Assembly (NCBI GenBank): GCA_022641835.1
Contig: CP048717.1
Location: 434,001 to 498,000, forward strand
DNA: 64,000 bases
Reading direction: 5' to 3'
DNA from: Petasospora fabianii
Taxonomy: Eukaryota > Ascomycota > Saccharomycetes > Phaffomycetales > Wickerhamomycetaceae
In this document: piece by piece, positions 1-9,811 of the stretch
Numbering within the stretch: the stretch's first letter is position 1
Layout: the number at the start of each line of letters is the position of its first letter
The notes under the pieces: generated by a model
Databases searched by the model: none
Seen by the model: the letters and a program-made list of their open reading frames with translations, nothing else
What the model was told of the DNA's origin: nothing
Made by a program: the position numbers and the translations under genes

Positions 1-2574
1 CAATGACTTGCGTAAGTACTTTTTGCATCGATGCATCAATTTCGTTCTGCTTAAGAAGGAGACGAATCCAACGAGATATTGTGGATGATGGAACTTTTGA
101 ATCGGAAATGTTCCGCTCAATGATGGAAGAGAACACAAGACTTCTTAAACGTGCCGGATACTTTGTATCATTAACAACATTGACCACCGTAGAGTCAAAC
201 TCAATTGTTCGGCAATGATAAGACTCCTTGATTATCGACTCAAGGGCACTCTGGTTACCCAACTCAAGCTCGGATTGGAATTGGAAGAGCATGCAATCCA
301 AGATACACTTCTCCCATTCTGACTGAAGACTCTGGAGCTCTGGATTCTGCTGACATGTGATCATCAGTTCATCAATCATGATCCTCAAGTTCAAAGATTT
401 GGTTCGGACATTGCTCCATAAAACTTTTGGATCAATATTCGGGATCTTACTCTGACACATCACCGAGATCAAACCAGCTCGGAATCTCCAAAGCTTCAAG
501 CTCATAGACTCGGCCAAGCTGATATCATCCTTGATTAAGTTTACCAACCTCGCACAACAATCTGCAATCATGTCACCGTAGAAATAGTCACCTTCGATAA
601 GGCATGTCCGGGCAACGTTAAAGCTTTGGGCACCAAACCATTTTAATTCATCAATCGAAAATGTCGTAGGATTACTCTGTGCAAATTTCTGAGCCTCTTG
701 AAACATTGTCAACAATGTTTCACAGTATTGTCCTTTGAAACTCTGGTTCATTTCCTTCAAGATAAGCTCAATAACAGACTTGATCGTACTAGCAATGGAT
801 ATCTCGGACTCCCATCCACCGCTAATCTTACTAAAGAGCAGCATCATAGACTCAATAGCAACACGCGAACTCGACTCACAGTTAATGGCACATAACGAGA
901 GTAAGGGAATCACATTCTTTTCGTCATAACCAACGAGTTTCTTCAAGCACCCGAGCATCTTCTCTTCGTCTTTCAAAGCGTTGTACAGCTTGAACATATT
1001 ATACTGTGCGATTAACGAATCCTTAGATTCGGGGCTCATTGTCGTGTAAATATCGATAGTCTTCGTATGTTCATCAAGATTGAGGTATGCGTTTTGTAAA
1101 GCTCTCTGAAACTTCCCTTTATCAACATCATTGATCTGAAGCACACGATGAAGACCAAGGCTCAACCAAATAACAGAGTCTTGGAACTCATTGGACTTCA
1201 TGCATGATTTTCCAGCAGTCCAGAGCAATGTGATAGAAGATGAGGAACATTTCTTGGACAATGGTCTTAAAAAGAGCTTCTCAGCACTTTCAAAGAACAG
1301 GGTCAAGCCCTTCCGTTTGTATTCTACCGCGGTGGCTTTATCCTTGATGTATGCGTTCACCATAGCGACAAATAACATTTCAAGTCCATCGTGGTCCTTT
1401 TCAGGGTCAAGCTTGTTGGTAAAGGCATATTCGTAGCACTTAATTGCTGAGTATGGGTCTGTAGCAGCGTAGTCATTGATAAGACCCAAAATTGCCTTGA
1501 AGTTCTCAGAGATACTAACAGACATAATCATCCGCATGATGATGCTCTCTATGTCGACAGTCGTGCCACGAATCTTGGCCAATTCAATAGCCAAGCCATA
1601 CGGTTCGACTGTGTCTTGGCCAGTAACAAGGCACTCCATAGTCTGGATAGTTTCAGCAGCGGTTTGAAGGGATTCTTCAGTTTTGATTTCGAGGCAAGAA
1701 CGTACGAGTAATCCACATATTGATTTCTTGACATAAGTGGACTCAGAAGAGAGGTCAAAATATGAAACAACAGACAAGGCTTTCTTCAAAAAGTGAGCAG
1801 TATCAGCATGAAGGCCCCTATTAGCTAGCACAAGACTCGAATTGTAGATGACTCTCGAAGTCTCCAAAGCCAGTGCTTGATTCACCATTGTGGTGAACGC
1901 CTCTGCTCTCTCCTCATAAAATTTAGCCATCTCAACGTCACCCTCAACTATGGACAATTGCATTTTAGTGATGAACAACTCTGTTTTAACTTTTTGAAAC
2001 TCTTCAAAGACTTCCTTTTCAAACCCCGTAGAGATTGATTCCAACGACTTGAAAACCCGATCAGCATGTTCCTGGGTTTTCTCTGCAATTGAACGCTCCT
2101 GCTCATCGACGCATGATCTTAAAGTCCTGTTGAGACAGTTTAACGATCTGAATTTTCCCTTTAAGGAAGGCTCAATCAAATCCTGAACGGAACAGAGCAT
2201 GCATCCAAAGAGTTTCACAGAACATAACACCTTTCTGGTTTCAACAGCTTCGGTCTTCATGGCGATGGAAGCTCCATTCCACAAGTTGACAGCGGCAATT
2301 TCGAGTTCCAAGCTGAGGTCATTTGGTCCATTGGTACCCACAGTACGCAATAACCTTTCATGGCGCTCTGCAATGGGCAAGATGGAGTTCATTGAACTTT
2401 TGAGAGCAGCGATATCATTTACACCAAGCTGATTGTGCTGGAGACGCTCTGTAGCACTGACCGCGCAGTCTGCAGAAGGAGCCGCTGTGTTAGTTTCGGT
2501 CGCTAATTGTCTGAAACAATGCAGCAGTCTCATTTACCAATCAACTGGGACAACTGCTGTTTAAAATTGGACAT
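1..2574 (-). CDS. ZIP4: Meiosis protein ZIP4/SPO22-like (TPR protein), 3' end outside window
   Basis: The complement is open from the left edge to about 2533 and encodes over 830 residues of helical, TPR-like repeats without low complexity. Near the distal end it contains DELKWFGAQSFNVARTC, which resembles the E-L-x-W-F-x-x-x-x-F/Y-N-x-A signature of the Spo22/Zip4 meiosis family. In that family the protein is a chromosome-axis scaffold of the ZMM group, acting in crossover formation and synapsis. Without splicing the first ATG is at 2533. A better start may be the ATG at 2574: exon 1 (2538-2574) would end at a GTAAAT donor. It would be followed by AAACTAAC and an AG acceptor ending at 2470 (or 2485), and both acceptors restore the frame. 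The spliced N-terminus would read MSNFKQQLSQLI. An MluI box lies at 2632-2637. Family call fairly sure; the intron is inference. The gene is incomplete only because of the window edge. Confidence 0.8.
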
Positions 2575-2631
2575 TTTGAGCGGTTGTTGTGTGAAGCGCC
2601 GTGTTTAAGCGCTAGAGAGACGTTGCTGTTG

Positions 2632-2637
2632 ACGCGT
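2632..2637. promoter_or_regulatory. MluI cell-cycle box (ACGCGT) between ZIP4 and AIM9
   Basis: A single perfect ACGCGT lies in the 186-base divergent promoter, about 60 bases upstream of the possible ZIP4 start at 2574. MBF binds this element at G1/S genes in budding yeasts, and many premeiotic genes carry it. A single hexamer can occur by chance. Confidence 0.35.
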
Positions 2638-2760
2638 TGGATCTAGGGAGTTCTCCAGGTTTTTTTTGGCCGGCGCCGTCAAGAGTGAAAAGTTCATCGT
2701 CTCGACGTCATCGTTGTGCCCACCTCTTCGCATTGGAAATTAGCCAAAAACACATACAAG

Positions 2761-4617
2761 ATGTTCTCTATTAGCAAGCTGGTAGCTCCACAGCTGCTGA
2801 GAGCTTCTGTGCGTGCTCCACGGATTGCTAGATTGACTCGCTCGATTTCCAACGATCCTAAAGAAGTCTTCACTGATCTCTCCAATGAGGGTGACGCTGC
2901 CAGAGATGTTATCTTCAAGTACACTTGGGGTACTTGGTTGAAGAACGACGAGGCTGAGAAGAGAAAGAGATACACAAAGTTTTCTTTGACTGGACTCCAG
3001 TCCGTTCTTAAAGACCTTTACGAACAGGGTCGTACCGAGACAGAAGGCGTTGTTCCACCAAAGGCCTCAGACAAGAACTACACTTCCTTCCCACACAATC
3101 TCTCCGTTTCTTCTACCGGATCCTTGAATCCAGGTGAGGATATGCACATTAAGCAGCTCGTCTCCATCCATGAAGGTAAGCATAACAGAATCTACAAGGT
3201 TGAGACTAATGCTGGTAAAGATTTCGTCCTCAGGATCCCATACCCAATCGACACTGAGTATGCCATCACTAAGCGTATCCAGTCTGAGGTTGCTACTATG
3301 GACTTTGCCGACTTGAAGCTCAAGATCAACGTTCCAAAGGTTTATGCGTATGCCTCTGATAAGTCCAACCCACTCAACTCGCCATTCATCCTCATGGAGC
3401 TCATCGAGGGTGACACATTGATGAAACAGTGGGCCCCAATGACACCACGTACCGATCCAAAGCACAAGGATATCATTCGTCTCGTTGTTGATCCTCTTTC
3501 TGATCTCCAGGCTAAGCTCGCTGAAGTTGAGTTTAACCAGTTTGGATCATTGTACTTTACTGCTGATGCCCGTGACAAGTCTGGTTTGAAGGAGCCATAC
3601 GAAGGCGAGACCGAGGAGGCATTGAAGGGTCGTTGGTACATTGGTGAGTCTACTGAGAGAGTTTTCTGGAGAAACAAGCCATTGTTGAGAAAGAATCAGT
3701 TCCAGCCACTGGTTGGCCCATGGGATGCTGGTAAGCCATTGGACATTGTCAAGTCCGTTGCTGACATTGAGTTGGAGAATGCCAGAACCAAATTGGCTCT
3801 TGTTGAGGCTGATGCTGCTGGAGTCAAGGAGTCAAAGGAGGAGCTGAAGCAGCAGATTGAGACTTTCACCAACTTGGAGACCCTTGCCCCAGTCATGATG
3901 GATACTAAGTCCGAAAGCGTCAAGAATGTTGACGCCTTGTTCGCTCCTCGTTTGGCACACACCGACTTGGACCCATTGAACGTTCTGATTTGCAAAAAGA
4001 CTGGAGAGCACGTTTTCCTCGACTTTGAGAGTGCCACTATTAAGCCATTGATCTTCCAGAGCACCCCAAGATTTGTTGCATTTGAGGACAGTCCAAAGGT
4101 TTACGAATTTGAGATCGATGAGGAGAAGTACAAGGCAATGGACGAAGCCGAGAAGTACTACTATGATTTTGCCATTGCTCGTACCAGAAATGAGGTTATT
4201 TGGGATTTGAACTTGGGTAACACTTTCACAAAGCTTGGCTCTGAAGGTTCACCAGTGTTCAAGAGACTTAGAGCCCCATACATTGCCGCTATTGAGCGCA
4301 GAACTGCCAACGAGACAGCTCTTATTGACAGAAGAATCTACGAGCTCATGTTGCAGTGGAAGCAATTTGCTGAGCACAAGTTTGTTACTGTGCAAGAGTT
4401 CCCAGTCCCTCTTGAGGAGAAGAAGTTTGAGAGACACGGCAAGGAGCTTGAGAAGTACTACGATGAGCTCAGCACTGTTCCATTTGCTGTCACTGGCGGC
4501 TGGGTCCCACAGGACTTGTTCGACTCCTTATATTCCCAGGGTGTCATTAAGAAACTTGATAACGGTGATTACGAAGTTGTTCAGGAACCTGCCGCTGGCT
4601 CTGCACCAGACTCCTAA
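2761..4617 (+). CDS. AIM9: AIM9-like mitochondrial APH/kinase-fold protein
   Basis: Encodes 618 residues, close to S. cerevisiae Aim9 (about 627). The start at 2761 is chosen because it opens directly into a mitochondrial-type presequence (MFSISKLVAPQLLRASVRAP), rich in Arg, Ser and Leu without acids. The frame is open 15 codons further up, to an ATG at 2716, but that extension would bury the presequence. The fold is the aminoglycoside phosphotransferase/choline kinase type. A nucleotide-loop region lies around residues 130-160. The Brenner motif HTDLDPLNVL is near residue 399 and the metal-binding DFE at about 421, so catalytic residues look intact. Its substrate is unknown; in S. cerevisiae loss affects mitochondrial DNA inheritance. 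Divergent from ZIP4. Confidence 0.92.
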   Translation: MFSISKLVAPQLLRASVRAPRIARLTRSISNDPKEVFTDLSNEGDAARDVIFKYTWGTWLKNDEAEKRKRYTKFSLTGLQSVLKDLYEQGRTETEGVVPPKASDKNYTSFPHNLSVSSTGSLNPGEDMHIKQLVSIHEGKHNRIYKVETNAGKDFVLRIPYPIDTEYAITKRIQSEVATMDFADLKLKINVPKVYAYASDKSNPLNSPFILMELIEGDTLMKQWAPMTPRTDPKHKDIIRLVVDPLSDLQAKLAEVEFNQFGSLYFTADARDKSGLKEPYEGETEEALKGRWYIGESTERVFWRNKPLLRKNQFQPLVGPWDAGKPLDIVKSVADIELENARTKLALVEADAAGVKESKEELKQQIETFTNLETLAPVMMDTKSESVKNVDALFAPRLAHTDLDPLNVLICKKTGEHVFLDFESATIKPLIFQSTPRFVAFEDSPKVYEFEIDEEKYKAMDEAEKYYYDFAIARTRNEVIWDLNLGNTFTKLGSEGSPVFKRLRAPYIAAIERRTANETALIDRRIYELMLQWKQFAEHKFVTVQEFPVPLEEKKFERHGKELEKYYDELSTVPFAVTGGWVPQDLFDSLYSQGVIKKLDNGDYEVVQEPAAGSAPDS

Positions 4618-4922
4618 ACGTCAATAATTCAACATACTTGTACCTAGGCTTGAAAATATTGATTTCTTATTCGTAATTATGATTGAACTATCGTTTTCGA
4701 GTGACAAATACAGTAGCATGTTGCCTGATCCATGTCTTGGGGGCGTTCATACACGTCCAATTGATTAGCATAGTATACACGCCAGCTGAAGGAGGCGATA
4801 TTGTTTACTACAACTCAGTGGTTCTGTAATGCTAATCAAGAATAAATAAAACTTATGCATATAAAACATACTCTCTTGATAATTAAAACCCAAATAAAAA
4901 ACCAAAGCTTTTTGATACACAG
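4618..4922. other. Convergent intergenic region AIM9/RCN1
   Basis: AT-rich 3' flanks of two convergent genes. A/T-rich poly(A)-type signals (AATAAATAAAA around 4840, ATATAAAACATA around 4860) are visible. I see no gene or structured element. Confidence 0.5.
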
Positions 4923-5435
4923 TTACTGATCAAGCGCCTCGTCCAAGGTGATGGTTGGTGACATTGGGCTGATGGTACCATCTTGCTTGACAACATCAGC
5001 AGCGGTGTTGAGTTTCAGCCCCTCTAGAAGAACTTTTGTGTTGGATCTCTTGCGGAAATAAGGCCCCAGACTCTCTTCGTCATCGCTCTTGGAAGGTTCT
5101 TTCTCTTCGTAAAGGTCTGGCTTCGGCGAGATCGGCGTCTTGAGAGTGGCGTCAAAACTCTTATGTCTGCGCACAATTGATTCACTGAGGTGGATCTTGA
5201 GGTCAGGATGCACACTCTTTAAATACTTGTACACGGCGGATGCATTCTGTTCGTTGTTGACGATTATCACGAGGCGGGACAGGAATGCGAGCTCTGACCA
5301 TGTGTCGATGAGGTCGTCGCCTAGTTGGAACTCGGCAGTGAGAGAATCAATGTCGGCCCGGATTGCGCGTGGAACCGTCAGACACTGTTCACGTGAAAGG
5401 TCTGAGATGATGATAGTTGTGCGTGCTGCTGGCAT
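4923..5435 (-). CDS. RCN1: Calcipressin, regulator of calcineurin
   Basis: Encodes 170 residues beginning MPAARTTIIISDLS. An RRM-like N-terminal half ends in LKIHLSES, the strand typical of calcipressins, followed by a Ser/Pro/acidic tail. Calcipressins bind the phosphatase calcineurin and inhibit or modulate it during calcium signalling. The usual FLISPPxSPP phospho-motif is not recognisable as such. Only LKTPISPKPD and, later, ISPMSP are present, so the motif is either diverged or split. The C-terminus holds PTITLD, which looks like a PxIxIT-type calcineurin docking site. The protein is shorter than S. cerevisiae Rcn1 (211). Start ATG at 5435; divergent from RPL5. Confidence 0.8.
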   Translation of the reverse strand: MPAARTTIIISDLSREQCLTVPRAIRADIDSLTAEFQLGDDLIDTWSELAFLSRLVIIVNNEQNASAVYKYLKSVHPDLKIHLSESIVRRHKSFDATLKTPISPKPDLYEEKEPSKSDDEESLGPYFRKRSNTKVLLEGLKLNTAADVVKQDGTISPMSPTITLDEALDQ

Positions 5436-5728
5436 TGTGATGTTGAGTTAACGTTGTGCGTTGTATTGTGTGCCGGTAGTGGTGTCGGTGACTTGTTGCA
5501 AGTTCGTTAAATTGTGGAGAGATAACGATTTTGGGCAAAAAATGCGGATGTGTCAAGCTTTAAAAAGGTGCAGATAATCTTTCGGGAAGCATTCAAGTTG
5601 GTTGGGCAGACGTGGGCGAAGCTAGTACTTATGATGATGATGGTGGAATTCGTAGGGTGCTATGGCAAATGGTGGCAAACCGTTTCAGGTTTTAAAGAGA
5701 AATTGGAAAGCGGGAGTATAGAGATTAT

Positions 5729-5831
5729 CTGTCTTGTCTCACGATCCGGGGCTGTGCTCTTGGCCCGAGTCAAGCACGGGGGCCGTGAGATCCGCCTCAC
5801 TCTCAGTAGAGACAGCTATGGGCTACGCCCA
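5729..5831. repeat. Nested inverted repeats, possible structured RNA or regulatory hairpin
   Basis: CTGTCT (5729-5734) pairs with AGACAG (5810-5815). TCTCACG (5737-5743) pairs with CGTGAGA (5784-5790), and inside them GTGCT (5754-5758) pairs with AGCAC (5773-5777). A separate tight hairpin, TGGGC-TAC-GCCCA, follows at 5819-5831. The arms nest in the correct order, as in a folded RNA. I could not match it to RNase P, MRP, SRP or snRNA signatures. Confidence 0.4.
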
Positions 5832-6043
5832 GTGTGTGATCTCATCGTGAAAAGCGGAGGATTATTTATCCGAAGGCTATTGTTATAGTCACCATTTCTC
5901 TTTCAGGAAACACCGCCTGGAGGCTGTGAACTTGAACTTAGACATGATCAGTAGGGCCCCTGCGGCATGCTAACTGCGCCTCCCCCACGAGCTTCGCGAC
6001 TCATTACTTCGATGATCGCGAAAGATGTGGGAGAGCAGTTTGT

Positions 6044-6063
6044 AGCCCTAAATTTTACACGTG
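6044..6063 (+). promoter_or_regulatory. Tbf1-like (AGCCCTAA) and Cbf1-like (CACGTG) sites upstream of RPL5
   Basis: AGCCCTAA at 6044-6051 is followed six bases later by CACGTG at 6058-6063, about 175 bases before the RPL5 ATG. Tbf1 with Cbf1 is the known ribosomal protein gene regulator set in Candida albicans and other yeasts that do not rely on Rap1. RPS8 in this window carries the same pair (37346-37366), which supports function. Confidence 0.6.
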
Positions 6064-6237
6064 ACATTTTTGAGCCCCGCCTCCCCTACTTGCAGTCTCG
6101 CGAAAAGAAAACTTTCCAGTACCGCGCGAAATGGGTGGCCAGTGTCCCCGAGTGAAAAATTTAAGTAGGCACCACAACACTGCTTAACCAACATCACCAC
6201 TTGAGAGGCCGTCCCATATACCAACAAATTAGACAAA

Positions 6238-7152
6238 ATGGCTTTCCAGAAGAAGGAGCAGAAGACCTCTGCCTACCACTCCCGTTTCCAGACCCCATTC
6301 AGAAGAAGAAGAGAGGGTAAGACCGATTACTACCAGAGAAAGAGATTGGTCGCTCAGCACAAGGCTAAGTACAACACTCCAAAGTACAGACTTGTTGTTA
6401 GAATCACCAACAAGGACATCATCTGTCAGATCGTCTCTTCCCAGATCACTGGTGACTTCGTCTTGACCGCTGCTTACTCCCACGAGCTTCCAAAGTACGG
6501 AATTGAGCACGGTTTGACCAACTGGTCTGCTGCTTACGCTACCGGTCTTCTCGTTGCCAGAAGAGCTCTCCAGAAGCTCGGTTTGGACGAGACCTACGCT
6601 GGTGTTGAGGAGGTTGAGGGTGAGTTCGAGCTCACTGAGGCCGTTGAGGATGGTCCAAGACCATTCAAGGTCTTCTTGGATGTTGGTTTGACCAGAACCA
6701 CCACCGGTGCCCGTGTCTTCGGTGCCCTTAAGGGTGCTTCCGACGGTGGTCTTTACATCCCACACTCTCCAAACAGATTCCCAGGTTGGGATATCGAGTC
6801 TGAGGAGCTTGACGCCGACATGTTGAGAAAGTACATCATGGGTGGTCACGTTGCTGAGTACATGGAGGAGTTGGCTGATGACGATGAGGAGAGATTCAAG
6901 ACTCTCTTCAAGGGTTACCTTGCTGACGACATTGACGCTGACGCTGTTGAGGACATCTACATGGAGGCTCACCAGAAGATCAGAGAGGACCCAACCTTCA
7001 AGCCAGTTGAGAACAAGTACTCTAAGAAGGACTTCGCCGCTTACGGTAAGCAGTTCAAGACCAAGAAGCTCACCAAGGAGGAGAAGAAGGCTAAGGTTGC
7101 TGCCAAGATTGCTGAGTTCCAGGCTCAGCAGGCTGCTGCTGACGAGGAGTAA
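6238..7152 (+). CDS. RPL5: 60S ribosomal protein L5 (uL18)
   Basis: Encodes 304 residues (S. cerevisiae Rpl5: 297) starting MAFQKKEQKTSAYHSRFQTPFRRRREGKTDYYQRKRLV, the near-invariant N-terminus of eukaryotic uL18. The protein binds 5S rRNA and, with Rpl11, delivers the 5S particle to the pre-60S subunit. The C-terminus is basic then Ala/Gln-rich, ending ADEE. Codon use is strongly biased (AGA for Arg, CCA for Pro, AAG for Lys), as in highly expressed yeast genes. No intron is seen. Its promoter has Tbf1-like and Cbf1-like sites. Confidence 0.98.
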   Translation: MAFQKKEQKTSAYHSRFQTPFRRRREGKTDYYQRKRLVAQHKAKYNTPKYRLVVRITNKDIICQIVSSQITGDFVLTAAYSHELPKYGIEHGLTNWSAAYATGLLVARRALQKLGLDETYAGVEEVEGEFELTEAVEDGPRPFKVFLDVGLTRTTTGARVFGALKGASDGGLYIPHSPNRFPGWDIESEELDADMLRKYIMGGHVAEYMEELADDDEERFKTLFKGYLADDIDADAVEDIYMEAHQKIREDPTFKPVENKYSKKDFAAYGKQFKTKKLTKEEKKAKVAAKIAEFQAQQAAADEE

Positions 7153-8017
7153 AATTATTTAGTTTGTTGTTTGTTCAATAATCATTTAATTCTGTCTCTT
7201 TAAAACATGATTGTAGATTAATTAGTCTGGGACATCTATATGGTTACGACATGAACTCTAGCTGAGCTACCATCTAACATCAGAGTTCAATTATCCTATC
7301 CTACAGCGATGAATTAGTTGACTTGTTATTGTCATGGGTAGGATCAGGGATCGTAAGTATTAAACTTGGTAGCTCGACCCAGTTAGACGTACGAAAGACA
7401 TAGAGAACTCACAAGCTATGCACTTCCTAGAAACAATCTCACGGCACTGGTCAAGTTTAGACTGTGTAAATTAAGCGAACAAAAGTGTACGGCCCATTTG
7501 AGGTTCGGCTTTCCCTATGATCCAGTGGCCCCGTGGTTTACCGCGCCTGGCCGACCCGCGTTGAGGCGGCACGCGAGTAGGCCCAATAATTTGACACATC
7601 CGAGGCAACAATATGGCTGCAATCTCTCTAACGGCTCCTGGACCCCAGAAACTGCCCCTGAACAGTTCCTGACTTCTACAGACCTTCACCAAGTAGACAC
7701 AACACACCTACACCCACCAGCTACACAAGAGAGCAGTCCCGGGACCCTCCTCAACTTTTTACAAACGGCACTAGGCACGGCAACAAAAAGAAACCAAAAA
7801 GAAATGGGGAGGCATCTCGAGACTTCACACAACGCACCGACGCAAACACGCATCAGGTGCCCGCCGTTTGCCCAGCAGTCTGTATGTGAGTAATCGCTTT
7901 CTTTTTTTTTTCTTTCACTTCTGCTTCTGTTTGTATATTCTGACCCATCAACCTTTTAAAGGAACCATACACTACATTCTTCGTAACCTGTCATACACTA
8001 CCTCATCGTCGGTATAG
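7153..8017. other. Intergenic region RPL5/GAP1
   Basis: 865 bases forming the RPL5 terminator and the permease promoter. A GC-rich stretch at about 7490-7660 and a pyrimidine tract at 7898-7918 are visible. The open frame at 7498-7893 lacks an ATG at its start and shows no family resemblance. No RNA gene recognised. Confidence 0.45.
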
Positions 8018-9811
8018 ATGTCAGATCCCACGATGCCCACTACAAACAACAAGTCCATCGAGGACTTGTCCGCTGAAAAGTCCGGCTCAACCAACTCCGT
8101 GAACTTAGAGCCATACTACTCCAATCCAAATGGATCGACTGAAAAGAAACCAGCTTTGGTGAAATCATTTGTCGACTCATTTAGACGTCTTGAACCAAGT
8201 GTCGATGTCCAGGCAATGCTTACACCTGATTTGACCGAGGCCGAGCGTAGTGCCATCATTCTCGAGAACACTCCGCTCCAAAAGTCCCTCAAGGGTCGTC
8301 ACCTTCAAATGATTGCTATTGGTGGTTCTGTGGGTACTGGTCTCTTTGTCGGTTCCGGTTCTGCCCTCGCTACCGGTGGTGCTGCCTCTTTACCAATTGC
8401 CTACTTCGTTGTTGGTTTGCTCATCTTCTGTGTCGTTCATGCCCTGGCTGAATTGCAGTGTAACTACCCTATCAATGGTGCCTTCTCAGCTCACGGTTCC
8501 AGATTCGTTGACCCATCCTGGGGTTTTGCCATTGGTTGGAACTATGTCTTCCTCTGGCTTGTTGTCTTGCCTCTCGAAATTATTGCAGCTTCTATGACTA
8601 TCCAATTCTGGAATGATGAAATTAATCCAGTCGCTTGGGTCTCCATCTTTTATGTTGTCATTGTTTCCATCAACATGTTTGGTGTAAGAGGCTACGGTGA
8701 AGCTGAATACATCTTTGCTCTCATTAAGGTTATCGCCATCGTTGGTTTCCTTATCCTCGGTGTTGTCCTTGTCTGTGGTGGTGGACCAGAAGGTGGTTTC
8801 ATTGGTGGTAAGTACTATCACGAGCCAGGTCCATTCACTAACGGATTCAAAGGTGTCTGTACCGTTTGGGTCACCGCTGTCTACTCTGTTGGTGGTTCTG
8901 AGTTGATTGGTCTTGCTGCTTCTGAAGCCAAGAACCCAAGAAAGACCTTGCCATCCGCCATCAAACAGGTGTTCTGGAGAATTGTCTTGTTCTATCTTGG
9001 TTCTTTGACTTTGGTCTCCTTGCTTGTCTCTGCCACTGATGACAGACTCTTGGGTTCTTCATCCGTCGATGCTAAGGCTTCTCCTTTCGTCATTGCTATC
9101 AAGAATGGTGGTATCAAGGGTCTTCCATCTGTCATGAACTGTGTTATTCTTGTTTCTGTCATGTCTGTTGGTAACTCTGCCGTCTATGGTTGTTCTAGAA
9201 CAATCGCCTCCCTCGCTGCCCAGGGTCTTGCTCCATCCATTTTCAACTACATTGACCGTATGGGTCGTCCAATCTTTGGTATCCTTCTCAACATGATTAC
9301 TGGTCTTCTTTGTTTCGTTGTCGCTTCTGACAAACAGAACGATGTCTTTGGCTGGTTGATGGCCATTTGTGGTCTTGCCATTGCATTCACATGGATCTCA
9401 ATTTTGATCTGTCACATCAGATTCAGACTCGCCATGAAGGCACAGGGTCGTTCTCTCAATGAGCTCAGTTTCAAATCTCACTCTGGTTTCTGGGGATCCG
9501 TTGCCGCTTTGGTTGTCTTGATCCTCTTCCTCGTGGCTCAGTTCTGGATCGCCCTCTTCCCATTGGGTAAGTCTCCAGATCCAACCGCTTTCTTCCAATC
9601 CTACCTTGGTGCCGTTGTTGTCCTTGTTCTCTATGTCGGTAGAAAGATCTGGGTTAGAAAGATTTGGGAGTTCTTGCCATTGAACGAGATTCCTCTCGAT
9701 GCCGGTAAAGCTCACCCAGATACTGATCTCTTGCAACAGGAGATTGCTGAAGAGAAGGCCATCATGGCTGCTAAACCATTCTGGTACAGAACTTACAAGT
9801 TCTGGTGCTGA
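8018..9811 (+). CDS. GAP1: General amino acid permease (GAP1 type)
   Basis: Encodes 597 residues (S. cerevisiae Gap1: 602). A cytosolic N-tail of about 95 residues is followed by the amino acid permease core with about 12 membrane segments. The substrate-binding glycine loop GGSVGTGLFVGSG lies in the first helix, and ELQCNYPINGAFSAHGSRF and WGFAIGWNY follow as in the YAT family. The extreme C-terminus YKFWC keeps the FWC ending found in many fungal permeases, a palmitoylation and ER-exit signal. It is a proton-coupled plasma membrane uptake carrier. Assignment to GAP1 rather than another YAT member (AGP, HIP, TAT) is by overall likeness and is less sure than the family. Confidence 0.88.
   Translation: MSDPTMPTTNNKSIEDLSAEKSGSTNSVNLEPYYSNPNGSTEKKPALVKSFVDSFRRLEPSVDVQAMLTPDLTEAERSAIILENTPLQKSLKGRHLQMIAIGGSVGTGLFVGSGSALATGGAASLPIAYFVVGLLIFCVVHALAELQCNYPINGAFSAHGSRFVDPSWGFAIGWNYVFLWLVVLPLEIIAASMTIQFWNDEINPVAWVSIFYVVIVSINMFGVRGYGEAEYIFALIKVIAIVGFLILGVVLVCGGGPEGGFIGGKYYHEPGPFTNGFKGVCTVWVTAVYSVGGSELIGLAASEAKNPRKTLPSAIKQVFWRIVLFYLGSLTLVSLLVSATDDRLLGSSSVDAKASPFVIAIKNGGIKGLPSVMNCVILVSVMSVGNSAVYGCSRTIASLAAQGLAPSIFNYIDRMGRPIFGILLNMITGLLCFVVASDKQNDVFGWLMAICGLAIAFTWISILICHIRFRLAMKAQGRSLNELSFKSHSGFWGSVAALVVLILFLVAQFWIALFPLGKSPDPTAFFQSYLGAVVVLVLYVGRKIWVRKIWEFLPLNEIPLDAGKAHPDTDLLQQEIAEEKAIMAAKPFWYRTYKFWC

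Larger units (their letters stand above)
5436..6237. other. Divergent promoter region RCN1/RPL5 with GC-rich hairpin block
   Basis: 802 bases. The middle (about 5729-5831) is GC-rich and full of inverted repeats, listed separately. The part next to RPL5 carries Tbf1-like and Cbf1-like sites (6044-6063). No convincing ORF: the 112-codon frame at 5550-5888 has unremarkable composition and no family resemblance. Confidence 0.5.

Noticed and set aside
6238-7152. Long complement frames over RPL5 (and similar over GAP1, the 7TM gene and the SAP gene)
   Set aside because: These are mirror frames caused by strong codon bias in the real genes.
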